From Glaciecola siphonariae (lineage in GTDB: Bacteria > Pseudomonadota > Gammaproteobacteria > Enterobacterales > Alteromonadaceae), in the NCBI RefSeq assembly GCF_042652645.1, contig NZ_JBHSGU010000005.1, positions 124,001 to 188,000 of the forward strand: a DNA stretch of 64,000 nucleotides. Direction: 5' to 3'. Every line of letters starts with the position of its first letter. The stretch's first letter is position 1. Of this stretch, positions 60,983-64,000 are shown in pieces. Under the pieces are notes generated by a model. The model worked only from the letters and a program-made list of their open reading frames with translations, was not told the DNA's origin and did no database searches. The position numbers and the translations under genes are program-made.

Positions 60983-62272
60983 TTATTTCATCAGCATGGC
61001 ACAGATACTTCTAATGCCAATGCCTGTGCCTCCATTTGGCATAAGCTCGCTGCCATCTCTGTTGTAGGCAGCCGCCAAATCAATATGCAACCATCCTTTA
61101 GCATCGTCGCGCACAAAACGAGATAAAAATCCTGCTGCGTTTGACGCGCCTCCGCCCCCACCGCCTTTTTGTGGGCGACTGTTAGCCGTATCGGCAAACG
61201 GCGAAGGGCATTTGTAACGATGCATTGGCGCAAGGGGTAAGGCCCAGTGCGGCTCATTAACTTGCTCACTTAATGTTAAAAACTCTGCTCTGAGCGCGTC
61301 ATCCATACTAAATACTGCGTTATAATCACGGCCAAGTGCCATGACCGCAGCGCCGGTGAGTGTGGCGGCGTCAATAATAATCTTGGCACCTGACTCGGTT
61401 GCAGCCATTAAGCCGTCGGCCAATACCAAGCGACCCTCAGCATCGGTATTGACTATTTCTACCGTAGTGCCGTTTTTATAGGTAATAATATCGCCTAGTT
61501 TGTAAGCGTGTCCGCTTATCAGGTTTTCTGCGCAGCACAAATAAAGCTTAATACGTTTATTCACGCCGTTCATGATAGCCAAGCCAAGTGCACCTGTTAC
61601 GGTAGCCGCGCCGCCCATGTCACACTTCATGTCGAGCATACCTTCACTGCTTTTTATGCTATAGCCACCGCTGTCGAAGGTAATGCCTTTACCCACTAAG
61701 GCTATATCGGTTTGGGTTTGCGAGCTGGGGTTGTAATCAATCTCTAGCAGTACTGGCGGTCTTTCACTGCCCCGCCCTACTTCGTAAATACCTTGCCAAC
61801 CAGCATCGGCAAGTTCTTTTCCGGTCCAGCTTTGCACTGAAATATGCTCAGGTGCCAATGAACTTAACCAGTCTTTAGCCTGTTGAGCAAGCGACTGAGG
61901 ACTGAGTTGTTCAGGCGTCTGGTTCACAATATTGCGCGCAAAACTAAACGCTTGATAGGTGTTTTCAAGTTGAGCGCTGTCGCTGTTGTCGCACCAAATG
62001 GCTCGCGCTTTAGATTTGGGACCGCCAAAACTCGACGCAAAAGCCCACTGTTGCTCAAAGCTCCAGTCACCTTGCAAGCTTGCATCTGTGGTGATCATTG
62101 CTGTTAGTCGCCGTGCGCAAATCGATATCGTGCGCAGGCCTTGCTCTTCGCTGCTTTGTTCTTCATTGGGAATATGTATGGTTGCGCTTTGCCCTTCAAA
62201 AACTATTGGAGTGGCGGCCTGTATATGGGCAGGCAGGGCAGCTTTACTAAGTTTTACTACAAATGTTGACAT
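60983..62272 (-). CDS. pepB: Peptidase B (leucyl aminopeptidase family M17)
   Basis: A 429-residue aminopeptidase. LVGKGITFDSGGYSIK carries Lys and Asp metal ligands, SDMGGAATV-type KCDMGGAATVTGAL follows, and NTDAEGRLVLADGL is the M17 signature. DIITYKNGTTVEIVNTDAEG and the length match PepB more closely than PepA (about 500). It cleaves N-terminal residues from cytosolic peptides with two metal ions. It is divergent from sfsA. Confidence 0.94.
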   Translation of the reverse strand: MSTFVVKLSKAALPAHIQAATPIVFEGQSATIHIPNEEQSSEEQGLRTISICARRLTAMITTDASLQGDWSFEQQWAFASSFGGPKSKARAIWCDNSDSAQLENTYQAFSFARNIVNQTPEQLSPQSLAQQAKDWLSSLAPEHISVQSWTGKELADAGWQGIYEVGRGSERPPVLLEIDYNPSSQTQTDIALVGKGITFDSGGYSIKSSEGMLDMKCDMGGAATVTGALGLAIMNGVNKRIKLYLCCAENLISGHAYKLGDIITYKNGTTVEIVNTDAEGRLVLADGLMAATESGAKIIIDAATLTGAAVMALGRDYNAVFSMDDALRAEFLTLSEQVNEPHWALPLAPMHRYKCPSPFADTANSRPQKGGGGGGASNAAGFLSRFVRDDAKGWLHIDLAAAYNRDGSELMPNGGTGIGIRSICAMLMK

Positions 62273-62334
62273 CTTTCCTCCAGAATATGGCGCTTTGCCA
62301 AGATGCGCAGATCATAACACTCGGGCTGACACAA

Positions 62335-63033
62335 ATGTATCGATTTACTTCAACGTTAATACGCGGACGGCTCATAAAACGATATAAGCGTTTTTTAGCC
62401 GATATCACACTCGACAGCGGCGAGACTATCACCGCCCACTGTCCAAACACTGGGGCCATGACCGGATGCGCGCAAGCAGGCGCTGTGGTCTATGTCAGCA
62501 CGAGCGATAATCCAAAGCGTAAATACGCCCACACCTGGGAATACTCATCAGATGCGCAAGGCAATCTTATTGGCATTAATACTGCGAATGCGAATCGGGC
62601 GGTGAAAGCGGCCTTATTAGAAAGGCGTATACCCGAATTTCATCACTACGCCAATGTACTAAGTGAACAAACCCACGGCGACAGCCGCCTTGATTTTTTG
62701 CTCACCGAAGACGGCGCGCCCGACGCGTACATAGAGGTAAAATCGGCTACCCTCGCCGAAGGCAATTGCGCCTTTTTTCCAGATACGCAAACCCTGCGTG
62801 GGCGCAAACACTGTGAACAATTAGCGTCAATTGCCCAACTTGGTCATGCGGCCTTTTTGTTATTTTGCATACAACGCGAAAACATAACGCACTTTAGTGT
62901 TGCCCGCGATATTGACCCAAAGTATGCAGAAGCCCTTGAATACGCGAAAGAAAATGGCGTACAAATATTGGCATATACCTGCAACATGACGCCTTTGGGC
63001 ATTGAAATTGCTGACCCTGTTCAAATTTCTTAA
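62335..63033 (+). CDS. sfsA: SfsA family protein
   Basis: 232 residues from ATG 62335. RLIKRYKRFLADITLDSG, HCPNTGAMTGCAQ, STSDNPKRKYAHTWE and DAYIEVKSATLAEG align with E. coli SfsA (sugar fermentation stimulation protein), a predicted nucleic-acid-binding, nuclease-like protein. The frame opens earlier (ATG 62263), but the extra 24 residues overlap the pepB start and do not match the family. sfsA-dksA-gluQ is a conserved gene order. Confidence 0.93.
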   Translation: MYRFTSTLIRGRLIKRYKRFLADITLDSGETITAHCPNTGAMTGCAQAGAVVYVSTSDNPKRKYAHTWEYSSDAQGNLIGINTANANRAVKAALLERRIPEFHHYANVLSEQTHGDSRLDFLLTEDGAPDAYIEVKSATLAEGNCAFFPDTQTLRGRKHCEQLASIAQLGHAAFLLFCIQRENITHFSVARDIDPKYAEALEYAKENGVQILAYTCNMTPLGIEIADPVQIS

Positions 63034-63233
63034 CAAAAAAAGATTGCAATTTTCAAAAAAATGACCATATTACCGTCCTCAATTTTTTGTCGGCTTGGGT
63101 TTTAAAACACTTTTATAAGCGTTTTAAGCAAACAGCCTTGTGGACAATACATGTAGTAAAATGAGTTTGATAACTCAGGTGCCAAAACGGACGGCATAAG
63201 CGGTATACATGTTTTTGCTTAGGAGAATGGCAA

Positions 63234-63677
63234 ATGCCAGAAAAAATTAAATCTATTGGATTGCTCGCACTAGCTGAGCTGTCGCCTTACGAAGAGAAAA
63301 AAGGCGAAGAGTACATGAACGATGCCCAGTTAGGGCATTTTAAGAAGATATTATTTGCATGGCGCGACCAACTCAGAAAAGAAGTCGATCGTACCGTTCA
63401 CCACATGCAAGACGAAGCCGCGAACTTTCCTGATCCGGTTGACCGGGCGGCACAAGAAGAAGAATTTAGTTTAGAGCTGCGCACCCGTGACCGTGAAAGA
63501 AAGCTCATTAAAAAGATAGAAAAAACGCTTAAGCGCATTGAAGAAGACGATTTTGGTTTTTGTGATTCGTGCGGCATCGAGATTGGTATTAAGCGACTTG
63601 AAGCTCGCCCTACAGCCGACCTTTGTATCGACTGTAAAACCATGGCCGAGATTAAAGAAAAGCAGCTCCAAGGTTAG
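63234..63677 (+). CDS. dksA: RNA polymerase-binding transcription factor DksA
   Basis: A 147-residue protein. The coiled-coil contains the tip DPVDRAAQEEEF with the two essential Asp residues. The zinc finger uses FCDSCG and LCIDCK (four Cys), so this is the zinc-containing form. It acts with ppGpp in the RNA polymerase secondary channel. AGGAG lies about ten bases before the ATG. The gluQ gene starts 23 bases after its stop. Confidence 0.97.
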   Translation: MPEKIKSIGLLALAELSPYEEKKGEEYMNDAQLGHFKKILFAWRDQLRKEVDRTVHHMQDEAANFPDPVDRAAQEEEFSLELRTRDRERKLIKKIEKTLKRIEEDDFGFCDSCGIEIGIKRLEARPTADLCIDCKTMAEIKEKQLQG

Positions 63678-63700
63678 CCCACCGGCACAACAAATACTTT

Positions 63701-64000
63701 ATGCTGCGTGACGCTGAGCTTACTGAGCAAAAGAACACAAAAAATGACACAAATCGGCCTTATATAGGTCGGTTTGCCCCATCCCCTTCTGGGCCCCTGC
63801 ATTTTGGCTCTTTAGTATGTGCGCTTGCTAGCTTTCTTCATGCGAGGCAAGCCTCAGGCACATGGCTAATTAGAATAGAAGACATTGATACACCTCGTAT
63901 CGACAGTGCATTTAGTCCTATCATTATTGAGTCTCTGGCCGCCCATGGCATGCATTGCGATGATGTTTACCCCAATCTTGCTGATGCTGGCGCTTGTGAG
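63701..64000 (+). CDS. gluQ: Glutamyl-Q tRNA(Asp) synthetase, partial (right edge)
   Basis: The first 100 codons of a GluRS-like protein. YIGRFAPSPSGPLHFGSLVCAL carries the HIGH-type motif (HFGS), and WLIRIEDIDTPR is the conserved GluX motif. GluQ attaches glutamate to queuosine of tRNA(Asp). An N-terminal polar extension of about 18 residues precedes the domain. Position directly after dksA is conserved in gammaproteobacteria. The KMSKS-like region and C-terminus lie outside the window. Confidence 0.93.
   Translation, partial: MLRDAELTEQKNTKNDTNRPYIGRFAPSPSGPLHFGSLVCALASFLHARQASGTWLIRIEDIDTPRIDSAFSPIIIESLAAHGMHCDDVYPNLADAGACE

Noticed and set aside
61986..62387. 133-codon plus-strand ORF opposite pepB
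   Set aside because: Antisense to a clear aminopeptidase; composition is that of a shadow frame.
1..64000. CRISPR arrays, tRNA/rRNA genes, prophage or complete insertion sequences
   Set aside because: No repeat-spacer pattern, cloverleaf or CCA-type end, transposase or phage structural gene was recognised on either strand; the repeats seen are short tandem or REP-like.

Overview
This 64 kb window looks like the chromosome of a marine gammaproteobacterium of the order Alteromonadales. The housekeeping genes (rapA-rluA, mutH/rppH-ptsP-lgt-thyA, metF/metJ, dtd-yiiD, rpoH, ftsYEX-rsmD, pepB, sfsA, dksA-gluQ) have gammaproteobacterial sequence and order. DUF2959, YjaG and tandem EAL/HDOD proteins fit the same group. 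The genus is not determined; this placement is inferred from recognised families, not from a search. No rRNA, tRNA, CRISPR array or complete insertion sequence was seen.

Region 1 (1-2.6 kb) is the most unusual part. A near-consensus sigma-54 promoter with an upstream perfect 16-bp palindrome precedes a secreted protein with a PEP-CTERM-type C-terminal sorting tail (VSAPAT variant). Eleven bases after it lies a 52-residue ORF that looks like a lasso-peptide precursor: leader pattern YxxPxVxxxGxLxxxT, Thr at -2, core Gly1 and Asp8/Glu9. An HPr-kinase-like P-loop protein follows. A gene cut by the left edge diverges from these and may be another part of the same system.

Region 2 (2.6-24.2 kb) is an exopolysaccharide locus built as two convergent gene blocks. 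The plus-strand block holds a phosphoglycosyltransferase, sulfotransferase, flippase, polymerase, four glycosyltransferases, a WcaF-type acetyltransferase, gmd, an SGNH hydrolase, fcl and gmm. It implies a GDP-L-fucose-derived, probably acetylated or sulfated polymer. The part from about 4.0 to 11.7 kb is visibly richer in A+T than its flanks, like a replaceable serotype cassette. The minus-strand block holds an outer-membrane barrel protein, a short OPX export protein, a Wzc-type tyrosine autokinase, a PHP-type tyrosine phosphatase, a VanZ-family protein and a PF14907-type nucleotidyltransferase. The two blocks overlap tail to tail by 4 bases.

Region 3 (24.4-27.6 kb) is accessory. It has a lipoprotein carrying two REP-like palindromes in frame, a small membrane peptide, an unrecognised 477-residue membrane protein and a cold-shock gene with its terminator.

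Region 4 (27.8-64 kb) is mostly core genome: phoH2, rapA, rluA, signalling genes (REC-CheC plus PAS-GGDEF), the thyA-lgt-TSUP-ptsP-rppH operon opposite mutH, yihY, metF/metJ around MetJ operators, pip-dtd-yiiD, rpoH, two EAL-HDOD proteins, ftsYEX, rsmD, a ccdAB toxin-antitoxin pair, yjaG, marC, pepB, sfsA, dksA and the start of gluQ. Short degenerate tandem repeats recur at gene 3' ends in this region. Several starts were moved from the longest reading frame on the basis of Shine-Dalgarno sequences or family N-termini: the sulfotransferase, the third glycosyltransferase, the acetyltransferase, rpoH, the second EAL-HDOD gene, the small HTH gene and sfsA.
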